From Mangrovibacterium lignilyticum (GTDB lineage: Bacteria; Bacteroidota; Bacteroidia; Bacteroidales; Prolixibacteraceae), in the NCBI RefSeq assembly GCF_010882175.1, contig NZ_WKLH01000001.1, positions 372,001 through 436,000 of the forward strand: DNA of 64,000 bases, written 5' to 3'. A program made the translations under genes and the position numbers. Position 1 is the first letter of the stretch, and each line of letters starts with the position of its first letter. The notes below the pieces were generated by a model. That model made no database searches. It was not told the DNA's origin and saw only the letters and a program-made list of their open reading frames with translations. Shown piece after piece: positions 45,421-53,992 of this stretch.

Positions 45421-46989
45421 ATGTTCAACAGAATAAGTCAATGGAAATATTTGCCCTGGCTGATTTTCACCTTCGCCTGGCTGCTTTATCTCTACAATAG
45501 TGGAGCCGCAAGCATCTACATTCTGGATGAGGCAAAAAATGCTGAGTGTGCCCGTGAAATGCTCGAACGATCCGATTTCATTGTGCCAACTTTTAACCAA
45601 ATTCTTCGGACAGATAAACCACCCTTACATTACTTTCTCATGATGATCAGCTACTCGGCATTTGGTGTGAATCCGTTTGCTGCCCGGTTTTTCTCGGCAC
45701 TTTTCGGAGCTCTGACCGTATTGATCACGTACCTGTTTACCCGAAAATACGCCGGGGCGAAGACAGCTTTGCTAACCACCATGGTCTTGCTTGCCTCTGT
45801 TCACCTGAATATCCAGTTCCATTTGGCTGTTCCCGATCCATACCTTGTCTTTTTCACAACAGCTGCAATCATCTCTTTCTTCCTGTTTCTGCAGGAAAAG
45901 AAATTCATTTACGGCTTATCATTTTATGTCGCTATCAGCATGGGAACTCTTGCCAAAGGTCCGATCGCCATCGCTCTGCCGGGACTAATTTTCCTACTAT
46001 ATCTTCTTTTCAGCAAGCAATTAAAATGGCAAATCATTCAACAACTGAAGCCATTTTCCGGTGCGTTACTGGTTTTGCTAATCGCTCTGCCCTGGTATAT
46101 AATCGTTCATTTTAAAACTGATGGATCCTGGACTGAAGGATTCTTCATGAAACACAACCTGGAGCGGTTTGCCAACGAAATGGAAGGACATGGAGGCACG
46201 TTTATGACAACAATATTGTTTGTGTTGGTTGGCCTGTTTCCTTTTTCCGTTTTTTTACCGCAGGCGATCAGGCATGCGTTTAAAAACCACAAAGATCATT
46301 TTACGCTTTTCAACCTAATTGCCGGATTAACGATTGTGGGTTTCTTCATACTTTCAAGCACCCGTCTCCCGAATTATACGGTCCCGGCACTTCCCTTTCT
46401 GGCTGTTTTAACGGCACTTTTCATGCAGGCCAAATGGGATAATTTTAAAGCCTTCCGTACCGGAATCTGGATCATTTTTGCCATCTCGTTGATTCTAATA
46501 CCTGCTCTGCTGGTTGCTCTCAAAACGGATCCGGCGCTGTCAGTAGTTTCGGATGTAAGCTGGTACTTCCTACCCTTCCCAATTCTCATTTCAGTAGCAG
46601 TCTTTTTCTATTACCGCCGTCAAACAGCCAGCTCCTTAGGTCTGATTTTAATCGGTGGACTAACTGTAGCAATTATCTTCTTCGGCTTTGTATTTCCGAA
46701 AATCGATCGGGAAAATCCGGTAGCAAAAAGTTTTCACTTGATAGAAAACAAAGAGGTTCGTTACTTCCGAAAGTTTAACGCTTCCTTTTCGTTCAGCCTA
46801 AAAAAGGAAATACCAGAAATTGAAGAAAATGAAATTGCCGGTTTCTTTGAGCATTTTCCGGAAGGTGTTATCATTTCAACCCAAGACAAAGTCGATCAAA
46901 TTGAATTACCACAAAGTGCCGAAATAAGTTTCGAAGCGCATGATATCTTTGAAAAGCCAACAACGGTTTTGATTACCAGAAAAAAGTAG
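45421..46989 (+). CDS. GT39/ArnT-like integral membrane glycosyltransferase
   Basis: 522 residues from the ATG at 45421 (an upstream GTG at 45361 would add 20 residues). About 11-13 membrane helices follow. The GT-C signature is ILDEAKNAECAREMLERSD in the first external loop, with DE as the catalytic acidic pair, and TDKPPLHYFL. The C-terminal about 60 residues are soluble. It would move a sugar from a polyprenyl carrier to lipid A, a glycan or protein outside the inner membrane. It overlaps the convergent PAP2 gene by 17 bp. Confidence 0.87.
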   Translation: MFNRISQWKYLPWLIFTFAWLLYLYNSGAASIYILDEAKNAECAREMLERSDFIVPTFNQILRTDKPPLHYFLMMISYSAFGVNPFAARFFSALFGALTVLITYLFTRKYAGAKTALLTTMVLLASVHLNIQFHLAVPDPYLVFFTTAAIISFFLFLQEKKFIYGLSFYVAISMGTLAKGPIAIALPGLIFLLYLLFSKQLKWQIIQQLKPFSGALLVLLIALPWYIIVHFKTDGSWTEGFFMKHNLERFANEMEGHGGTFMTTILFVLVGLFPFSVFLPQAIRHAFKNHKDHFTLFNLIAGLTIVGFFILSSTRLPNYTVPALPFLAVLTALFMQAKWDNFKAFRTGIWIIFAISLILIPALLVALKTDPALSVVSDVSWYFLPFPILISVAVFFYYRRQTASSLGLILIGGLTVAIIFFGFVFPKIDRENPVAKSFHLIENKEVRYFRKFNASFSFSLKKEIPEIEENEIAGFFEHFPEGVIISTQDKVDQIELPQSAEISFEAHDIFEKPTTVLITRKK

Positions 46990-47680
46990 AAAAACTGCGA
47001 CGAATTTGACGGACAAGAAAGGGATTTTCAAACAGGTGACGATTATTCAGTTTCACCACTTGATCTCCCAACCAGATGGTTGTGAGGGTACAAATAATCC
47101 CCAACAATGATCCGGCTAAAACATCAATAAAAAAGTGCTGCAACAAATAGATGCGGGTTAACCCAACAACAACCGCGATGTAAACGAAAAACAGCCCCGC
47201 ATACTTCTTGCCAACGAAATACGCCAGCAAACTCATCACGGCGAAAATAGTCATAGAATGTCCGGACGGGAAACTGTGCAGCAAATTGTAGTCGAATAAG
47301 CGAACCATGCGATGAAAAGCCTCCGGGTCGAAATACTTTAACGGACGTGCGATATTGGAGAAAAGCAAATTTTTGAAAATTCCGGTAAGCAATCCAACCA
47401 ACGCTAAATTGAATAATAGCATCAGGGTGTACCGTAGTTTATACAAGGCGAACCCCAGGGCGACAATTACCGCGGTACTCCCCAATCCAATTCGGGTAAT
47501 CCAGTCTGCAGTTCGATCCCACTCCATTCTCGAAAATCGGTTGATAAACAGCACAACATCTCCATAACTGGTCAGTGCCAGTACAAATAAACCAGCGATC
47601 AGGAAAAAGATGTAAGCGAGAAGAAACCACCGAAAACCCTTATTTTCCAGTACCTGAAACTTCATATTCATGCCTGCCAT
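46973..47680 (-). CDS. PAP2-family membrane phosphatase
   Basis: 235 residues with about six helices. The three PAP2 phosphatase motifs are visible: a K.......RP-like block (ARPLKYF near 119-125), PSGHSM near 147-152 and the final SR-like RIYLLQHFFIDVLAG (His and Asp in the last motif). Members hydrolyse undecaprenyl pyrophosphate, phosphatidic acid or lipid A phosphate on the outer face. Its place next to lipid-linked sugar genes favours a polyprenyl or lipid A substrate, as inference. Confidence 0.87.
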   Translation of the reverse strand: MAGMNMKFQVLENKGFRWFLLAYIFFLIAGLFVLALTSYGDVVLFINRFSRMEWDRTADWITRIGLGSTAVIVALGFALYKLRYTLMLLFNLALVGLLTGIFKNLLFSNIARPLKYFDPEAFHRMVRLFDYNLLHSFPSGHSMTIFAVMSLLAYFVGKKYAGLFFVYIAVVVGLTRIYLLQHFFIDVLAGSLLGIICTLTTIWLGDQVVKLNNRHLFENPFLVRQIRRSFSTFFW

Positions 47681-47998
47681 TACCTTGAATTTAGGTTACT
47701 TTGGAGAAAGTTCCACATTAGAGGGCTTTCACCAAATAAACTGTTTCAAAGCTATCGGGCTAACATTAAATTCGAGCCAACAAGGCTTTACATTTCCTTC
47801 AAGTTTCAGTCTGAAATTGTTGCAAGGTGTTAATGCTCTTAACGAAGTTGTAATAAAGAAATTTGGATCGAGGCAAATTGTTAATCCCATTTCCAGCAAT
47901 AGGCAACTGTCACCCTTTTTAAAAATCCAGGGCAAGCCTCTGAAAAAACCGGATGCGGATGCCATCTTAAATGAAAACCTGATAATAAATAAAGTTTG
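47681..47998. other. Gap of about 320 bp with no recognised gene
   Basis: Short frames are open on both strands here, but none resembles a known protein and none has good start signals. The stretch separates the PAP2 gene from the next glycosyltransferase gene on the same strand and probably holds the PAP2 promoter. I see no clear terminator. Confidence 0.5.
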
Positions 47999-48823
47999 TT
48001 ATGACAGCTTGCGAAGTCCATTCTTACAGACAAAAAGGTTTTGTGCCTTTTTGACATTCATTTCCCGGATGTTTTCTGATTGATCGGTCCAATTCTCGGG
48101 ATGATAAAGATGATACTGCACTGCCAAATTCCGGACTGATTTCAACTTATAACCGGCTTGCTCGAAACGCCAGCCTAAATCAATATCCTCTCCAATCGCT
48201 GGTCGAATATAATCCTCGTCAAATCCATTAATAGCGATTATTGCTTTCTTCGGAAAAGACATATTACAACCTTTCAACTGGTACATTGAGCGCATTCCGG
48301 GAATAAAACCCCAAATGGATTTCGGATCAATAAAAATTCCCTCTTCAACAAAGCCTGCACCGCGATTTTTAATTCGCTTAAAATTCTTCAAAACATAACC
48401 GTTCATCGCTTCCGGCTTCAACCTTGAATCCAATAACATCGCAGAGCTTTCAGAATCAAGTTTGATTCGCTTTCCCGCCAGGATAGATTGTTCTTCAGCC
48501 AACAGCAAATGGAATTCCACAAATCGGGGATGCAGCACACAATCTCCATCAATAAAAATCAGGTAATCAGTTTTCGACGCTTGTATAGCCTTATTCAAAG
48601 CTGCATTTTTATTCCAGCCGTCGTCTTTCTGCGTCAAATGATTTAACTCTCCCTGATAGTCGTAATCGCGAATAAAGCATCGCATCTCTTCGTGCTCCGC
48701 ATCTTCCGATATAATCAGTTCAAAATTAGAATTGGTTTGAAGTTTCAACGACTCAAGAACAGCGGTCAAAGCTGTGGTATTGTTGTATACTGAAATTATA
48801 AGCGTCGCCTTCTGATATCCCAT
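47999..48823 (-). CDS. GT2 glycosyltransferase (galactosyltransferase-like)
   Basis: 274 residues from the ATG at 48823. The GT-A domain shows LIISVYNNTTAL, the sugar-nucleotide site IFIDGDCVLHPRFVE near 92-106 and NGFDEDYIRPAIGEDIDLGWR near 197-217, typical of soluble enzymes of the chondroitin-synthase/GT27-like group. No membrane helices, so it acts in the cytoplasm on a glycan under assembly. The start lies 4 bp after the stop of the preceding GT2 gene, so they are translated together; a longer start would overlap that gene. Confidence 0.85.
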   Translation of the reverse strand: MGYQKATLIISVYNNTTALTAVLESLKLQTNSNFELIISEDAEHEEMRCFIRDYDYQGELNHLTQKDDGWNKNAALNKAIQASKTDYLIFIDGDCVLHPRFVEFHLLLAEEQSILAGKRIKLDSESSAMLLDSRLKPEAMNGYVLKNFKRIKNRGAGFVEEGIFIDPKSIWGFIPGMRSMYQLKGCNMSFPKKAIIAINGFDEDYIRPAIGEDIDLGWRFEQAGYKLKSVRNLAVQYHLYHPENWTDQSENIREMNVKKAQNLFVCKNGLRKLS

Positions 48824-48827
48824 TCTC

Positions 48828-49646
48828 TTATAAATATTTGTCAATCCCGCTGGGGGTGAACGTAATACCATCTTTCTTCACCGCATCCCGAATAGATCGG
48901 TTATTATGCACCAGCTTTTTCGTTTTGTATGGTCTTGAATGATCTAAGTGTACACAAATTGCCTTATAACGAATCTGCTTCCCTTTGATCCCCATATTTA
49001 TAAGTCGCTCTCCCAACTCCCGGTCAAGGCCACCATAAGCCATGTCTTCGTTGTAGCCATTCACCTGAATAATATCGGCTTTAAACCCACTAACATTGTG
49101 ACCGTTCCAGGTCGCTTTAGTCGGAGTAATCCGATTCAACATCCCGGTAATCAAGCCATCTCCTCTTAATTTATTCAGTTTGAAGTTTCTCTCCTGCCCT
49201 TTCTCCATCAACCATTCCTTGCGAAAAATATCTTGATTGCGGATAGACTCCTCAGTGACCTTGGACGTAACTGTTTTGTTGAGTTTGAAATAGCCGCCAC
49301 TTAAGAAATAGCCGGGAGTTGCATTTTGAAGGTGAACCTCGATAAAATCGTTCCGGGGAACACAATCATCATCGGTAAAAAGTAAATAATCAGATTTTGC
49401 CGTAACAATGGCCTTATTGAGAATGGCACACTTCCGGAAGCCCTGATCTTCTTGCCAAACATGCTCAATGTCAAGTTCGGTATTCGCTCTATACCATTCA
49501 ACTACTTCTTTGGTATCAGCCTTAGAACCATCGTCTGCAATAACAATTTCAAAATTAGGATTCGATTGAATAGTGAAGCCCAGCAGTACTTTAGAGAGGT
49601 ATTCGGGTTTATTATAGGTTGTTACAATAACCGTTAGTTTATCCAT
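48828..49646 (-). CDS. GT2 glycosyltransferase (galactosyltransferase-like)
   Basis: 272 residues from the ATG at 49646. The pattern LTVIVTTYNKPEYLSKVL, LFTDDDCVPRNDFIE near 84-98 and VNGYNEDMAYGGLDRELGERL near 192-212 is the same as in the next gene, so the two are paralogues that likely add successive sugars. A GT-A fold without membrane helices. An alternative start at 49670 adds eight residues. Confidence 0.85.
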   Translation of the reverse strand: MDKLTVIVTTYNKPEYLSKVLLGFTIQSNPNFEIVIADDGSKADTKEVVEWYRANTELDIEHVWQEDQGFRKCAILNKAIVTAKSDYLLFTDDDCVPRNDFIEVHLQNATPGYFLSGGYFKLNKTVTSKVTEESIRNQDIFRKEWLMEKGQERNFKLNKLRGDGLITGMLNRITPTKATWNGHNVSGFKADIIQVNGYNEDMAYGGLDRELGERLINMGIKGKQIRYKAICVHLDHSRPYKTKKLVHNNRSIRDAVKKDGITFTPSGIDKYL

Positions 49647-49765
49647 ATAGCTATTTGAATTCAGTCGCAAATATAAGAACCTTAATGAGATTCATCTCTA
49701 AAGATGGTTTAAAGATCCAATTTGGGCGGTTCCCAAACACGTTCAGGATAAAGCGGCAAACAAAA

Positions 49766-49789
49766 AAGGCCATCCGATTGGATGACCTT
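49766..49789 (-). terminator. Terminator of the C1 peptidase gene
   Basis: Stem AAGG.CATCC / GGATG.CCTT with a 4-nt loop and a T-run on the minus strand; one position pairs as G-U. Confidence 0.75.
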
Positions 49790-49794
49790 GGTAA

Positions 49795-51006
49795 TTACAA
49801 ACCTAATTTGGTTCGAATATCTTTCGGGATAGCGTCTTTATGCACCATGATACTCATGGTTTTATAAGCCACATAAGGCTTTGAAGCATAAAAGCACCCA
49901 TCGTATTTATTGTACTCTCCCCAGGAGTTTTTTACTTTATAATATAGCTGACCGTTTTGGTCTTTGGCGGTTCCAACCAGCAGCATGCCGTGGTCATCCG
50001 TAGTTTCGTAGTTATCAAATGCAACCTGACGCATCACTTGCGTAATTTCCTTTTCTTTACCCGGTTTCTCCAATTTATAAAGCTCGGCACTCTTTTCTTT
50101 TTCCGAGAGGCTTTCCCACTTCGCAATCTCAGCATCCGACATTTCAGTCAAATCAGCTTCGGGTACAACGGCAATTCCCTGGCGTGAAGTGCTGAAGCCT
50201 TTTTCGCTCACATCAGCTCCCCAAGCGACGCTGTAACCGGTCTCAATGGAATTATCAATTACAGCCATCAAATCGTCCAACGGAAGATTGTACACTTCTC
50301 CCCACATCCAGTTGTCCGGAATTTCAATGATAAATTTGCTGTAAAACGGATGGTGAGTATATGAAGTCAGCTCCACATAATCGTCCATATTCAAGCCCAC
50401 ATAGTTTTTTGCAAAACTTTGTGGCGTATAGGTTTTTCCTTCATACTTAAAGCTTTCGGGCAGCTCTCCAAGATAAGCATTCAACGTCCCCTTAACACTT
50501 TCGAGCCAGGCAGTACTCAGCTTTTTATTCTTGTTCTCTACCACTGTTTTAACCTGATCAAGCAACATATTATCGAATTCGCCATGAACATGTTTTTCTT
50601 CACCGTAATTCAGTCCGTCATAAACCGATTCAGGAACGATGCCGTATTCTTTAATCATCTCAGTCACATCGTGAAAAGCACCACCGGCAGCGAAATTGAT
50701 ATTTCCGTGTAAACGAACATATTTCACCGCCTTTTGAAGGTAAGTATGCCAAACGATATACATTTCCGACAAATCCGTTTCAGGCTTTCCGGCTCGCAAC
50801 ATTTCTGATTCTAAAAAGGCAATTGTTGAAAAAGACCAACAGGTTCCGGATCGGTTTTGATCTTTTACAGGTGTATATGGAAGTTCGTTAATCGTAGTAA
50901 ATTCGTAGCCTACTTCTGTTTTTGTCGAATCTTCCTGTGCCCAGGCTACTGAATTCAAAAAAAGCCCACTCAGCAGTAAAACTGCCAGTTTCTTCATATT
51001 CATCAT
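49795..51006 (-). CDS. Exported C1-family cysteine peptidase (aminopeptidase C/bleomycin hydrolase-like)
   Basis: 403 residues with a signal peptide (about 1-22, ending SVAWAQ). The catalytic Gln and Cys lie in VKDQNRSGTCWSFSTIAF, the His in TTDDHGMLLVGTA and the Asn in YKVKNSWGEY. The arrangement, with inserts around residues 95-260, matches the PepC-like branch found exported in Bacteroidota rather than papain-like propeptide enzymes. It probably trims peptides in the periplasm. Starts at 51006 or 50997 are both possible. Confidence 0.88.
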   Translation of the reverse strand: MMNMKKLAVLLLSGLFLNSVAWAQEDSTKTEVGYEFTTINELPYTPVKDQNRSGTCWSFSTIAFLESEMLRAGKPETDLSEMYIVWHTYLQKAVKYVRLHGNINFAAGGAFHDVTEMIKEYGIVPESVYDGLNYGEEKHVHGEFDNMLLDQVKTVVENKNKKLSTAWLESVKGTLNAYLGELPESFKYEGKTYTPQSFAKNYVGLNMDDYVELTSYTHHPFYSKFIIEIPDNWMWGEVYNLPLDDLMAVIDNSIETGYSVAWGADVSEKGFSTSRQGIAVVPEADLTEMSDAEIAKWESLSEKEKSAELYKLEKPGKEKEITQVMRQVAFDNYETTDDHGMLLVGTAKDQNGQLYYKVKNSWGEYNKYDGCFYASKPYVAYKTMSIMVHKDAIPKDIRTKLGL

Positions 51007-51477
51007 AGTATTCTAGTTTGAAATTCCCCCTTTTGTATGTCGAAGATAATAATATTGACTTAACGGTCACGGAATGTAAGTATCGAAAATCCTAACTTAA
51101 AATTAATCCAAATTATACCTTCAGCTCATTGAATGTTCCATTAGTAGTTCGAATGATATTTCCATTACAGTTTGATCAACTTTTTATTCATTTTTTTCTT
51201 GCGATGACAAGGAAAGGTATCCCCAATATTTCATTGCAGTTGCACGATTCGGCCGTAAAACAAGGTTGGTGAACCATCCATAATGTTTCGAAATGGGGGG
51301 CTTTTTGTAAAAAGGGACTGGTTTGAAACAGTTGCCGTTTGTAGTGAAATGAGAGTTTCCTATTTTAACAGCACAATTGCCGAGCCAGTGCAAACAGGCC
51401 CATAAACCCAGCGATTGAATTTAACTTTACATGTGCTAATTGGCACACCAAAATAGTACGATTAACCTAATTAAACA
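51007..51477. other. 471-bp gap between the C1 peptidase and the glycoside hydrolase operon
   Basis: No convincing gene. A minus-strand frame of 69 codons (51184-51393) is open but has no recognised similarity and no ribosome site. The right edge must hold the promoter of the GH2-GH3-GH31 operon, yet no TAnnTTTG box is visible within 60 bp of the start, which suggests activator-dependent or atypical expression. Confidence 0.5.
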
Positions 51478-53979
51478 ATGAAGAAAATTGCTCCGCTACT
51501 GCTGCTTTTTGCTTTCCTTTTTCATTCCTGCTCAGACGGTGACCACTCAGTTCGCGAAACCGAGAAAATTACCCGTAACTGGAAATTCATTTTAGACGAC
51601 CAGCCTGATTTCAAAAATCCTGAATTTGACGATGCCAGCTGGCGAACCCTAAATGTTCCTCACGACTGGAGTATTGAAGGCGAATTCAGCGAAGCTAACC
51701 CGGCAACTCCCGGAGGAGGAGCTTTACCCGGCGGAACCGGTTGGTACCGCAAAACATTTTATATAGACAAAGCCGATGCTGACAAACAAATCTTTATCGA
51801 TTTCGATGGTGTTTATAAGGACAGCGAAGTCTACCTCAACGGTCATTTATTGGGGAAACGCCCTTTTGGATACATTTCATTCCGTTACGAATTAACACCA
51901 AACCTGAAATTCGGCGAAGAAAATGTCATCGCTGTCCGGGTTGATAATCATGACCAACCCAACTCTCGCTGGTATTCCGGTTCCGGTATTTACCGCAACG
52001 TGTGGCTGGTAAAGACGTCGCCTTTGCATGTCGCCCATTGGGGTACTTATCTAACGACCCCCAAAGTGAGTAAAAAACAAGCAACTGTAAAAGTTGAAAC
52101 GACAGTCGAAAACAATTACTCCGAAGCAAAAGAAGCAAAACTGCAAACACTTATAATCGATTCGGAGGGCAAAGTTGTCGCTGAAAAATCAGAGTCCTTC
52201 AGTCTTTCATCCGGGGAACAAAAAACGCTCAATCAAGAATTGGAAGTCGCAAATCCTCAACTTTGGTCAACAACAGATCCCTATTTATATACGGCAGTCA
52301 CTGAAATATATGTCGATAATAAGCTGGTCGACAATTACGAGACAACGGTTGGCATTCGCTCCTTCCGCTTCGATGCGGAAAAAGGTTTCTTTTTGAATGA
52401 CGAGCACCTGAAGATTTTGGGTGTGTGCAATCATCACGACCTGGGTTGTTTGGGCGCAGCCATCAACACCCGCGCATTGGAACGTCAGCTGGAAATTCTA
52501 AAGGCCATGGGCTGCAACTCCATCCGCACATCGCACAACCCACCTGCACCGGAGCTGCCGCAACTGTGCGACAAAATGGGCTTCATCGTTCAGGACGAAA
52601 CCTTCGACATGTGGCGCAAACGCAAAACCACCTACGATTACTCCCAATATTTCCCGGACTGGCACGAACGCGACCTGACCGACCACATCCTACGGGATCG
52701 CAATCATGCATCGGTGATGATGTGGAGCATTGGCAACGAAGTGCTGGAACAGTGGACCGATGCCGGCTCCGACACGCTAAATGCGCAGGAAGCGAACTTG
52801 CTGCTCAACTTTCAGCGCGATCCTTCATCATTGGCCAATGACGGTGAAATGAGTGTCAATTCGTTGCTCACCAAAAAACTGGCCGACATTGTTCATGAGC
52901 TGGACCCAACGCGACCGGTCACAACCGGCAACAACGAACCAAATCCGAACAATCACCTTTTTAAATCCAACGCGCTCGACCTGATCGGCTACAACTACCA
53001 CGAGAGCTGGTTCAGTAAAGTACCAACGAATTTCCCGGGCAAACCGTTTATTGTTACCGAAAGTACCTCGGCACTGATGACCCGCGGTTACTACCGCATG
53101 CCGAGCGACAGCATCTACAAATGGCCGGTACGCTGGGATATTCCCTTCAGCGATCCGTCGTTTAAATGCTCGTCGTACGACAACTGTCACGCTCCCTGGG
53201 GAAGTACCCACGAGGCTGTTTGGCGCATGGTTCGCGACAACGATTTCATCAGCGGGCTGTACGTTTGGACGGGATTTGACTATCTGGGCGAACCAACTCC
53301 GTACTGGTGGCCGGCACGCAGCTCCTATTTTGGGATCATTGATTTAGCCGGTATCCCCAAAGATATATACTACCTCTATCAAAGTGAATGGACCGATAAA
53401 GATGTGCTGCATTTATTCCCGCACTGGAACTGGGAGCCCGGCCAAACCATTGACCTGTGGGCTTACTACAACAATGCCGACGAGGTAGAACTGTTCGTCA
53501 ATGGTGTTTCGCAAGGCGCGAAAACGAAGGAAAACGGAGCCATGCATGTGATGTGGCGCGTGAAGTTTGAACCGGGAACCATTAAAGCCGTGTCCCGGAA
53601 GGCAGGGAAAGTAGTACTGGAGAAAGAAATTCATACTGCCGGTGAGCCTGCTCAAATCCGCTTAATTGCCGACCGCGATCAACTGTCAGCCGATGGTTAC
53701 GACCTTTCTTTTATTACGGTTGAAGTACGCGATGCTGACGGGAATTTATGCCCCAACGCAACAAACCAAATTCAGTTTAAAGTGACCGGCGACGGCTTTA
53801 TTGCCGGAGTTGACAATGGTGACCAAACCAGTCACGAACCGATGAAAGGTTCAACAATCAAAGCTTTTTACGGGAAATGCGTTGCGGTAGTACAAGCCAA
53901 CGAAAATCCCGGAACCTTAACCTTCACGGCATCAGCAGAAGGACTAAAAGAATCAAACATTCAAATTGAAATAAAATAA
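51478..53979 (+). CDS. GH2 glycoside hydrolase (beta-galactosidase-like), lipoprotein
   Basis: 833 residues. The lipoprotein signal ends FLFHSC (C18). The sugar-binding domain (about 33-200) includes NVPHDWSIEGEF and WYRKTFYI; an Ig-like domain follows, then the TIM barrel from about 310 with the acid/base Glu in MWSIGNEVLEQW and the nucleophile Glu in FIVTESTSALMT. C-terminal DUF4982-like and Ig-like domains complete it (about 640-833). Likely removes terminal beta-galactose from oligosaccharides in the periplasm or at the surface. It leads a three-gene operon (13 bp to the GH3 gene). Confidence 0.88.
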   Translation: MKKIAPLLLLFAFLFHSCSDGDHSVRETEKITRNWKFILDDQPDFKNPEFDDASWRTLNVPHDWSIEGEFSEANPATPGGGALPGGTGWYRKTFYIDKADADKQIFIDFDGVYKDSEVYLNGHLLGKRPFGYISFRYELTPNLKFGEENVIAVRVDNHDQPNSRWYSGSGIYRNVWLVKTSPLHVAHWGTYLTTPKVSKKQATVKVETTVENNYSEAKEAKLQTLIIDSEGKVVAEKSESFSLSSGEQKTLNQELEVANPQLWSTTDPYLYTAVTEIYVDNKLVDNYETTVGIRSFRFDAEKGFFLNDEHLKILGVCNHHDLGCLGAAINTRALERQLEILKAMGCNSIRTSHNPPAPELPQLCDKMGFIVQDETFDMWRKRKTTYDYSQYFPDWHERDLTDHILRDRNHASVMMWSIGNEVLEQWTDAGSDTLNAQEANLLLNFQRDPSSLANDGEMSVNSLLTKKLADIVHELDPTRPVTTGNNEPNPNNHLFKSNALDLIGYNYHESWFSKVPTNFPGKPFIVTESTSALMTRGYYRMPSDSIYKWPVRWDIPFSDPSFKCSSYDNCHAPWGSTHEAVWRMVRDNDFISGLYVWTGFDYLGEPTPYWWPARSSYFGIIDLAGIPKDIYYLYQSEWTDKDVLHLFPHWNWEPGQTIDLWAYYNNADEVELFVNGVSQGAKTKENGAMHVMWRVKFEPGTIKAVSRKAGKVVLEKEIHTAGEPAQIRLIADRDQLSADGYDLSFITVEVRDADGNLCPNATNQIQFKVTGDGFIAGVDNGDQTSHEPMKGSTIKAFYGKCVAVVQANENPGTLTFTASAEGLKESNIQIEIK

Positions 53980-53992
53980 CACAAATACAGCA

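Noticed and set aside
47670-48083. 137-codon plus-strand frame
   Set aside because: It overlaps the end of a clear glycosyltransferase gene and resembles no protein.
51184-51393. 69-codon minus-strand frame in the gap before the GH operon
   Set aside because: No ribosome site, no promoter and no recognisable similarity.
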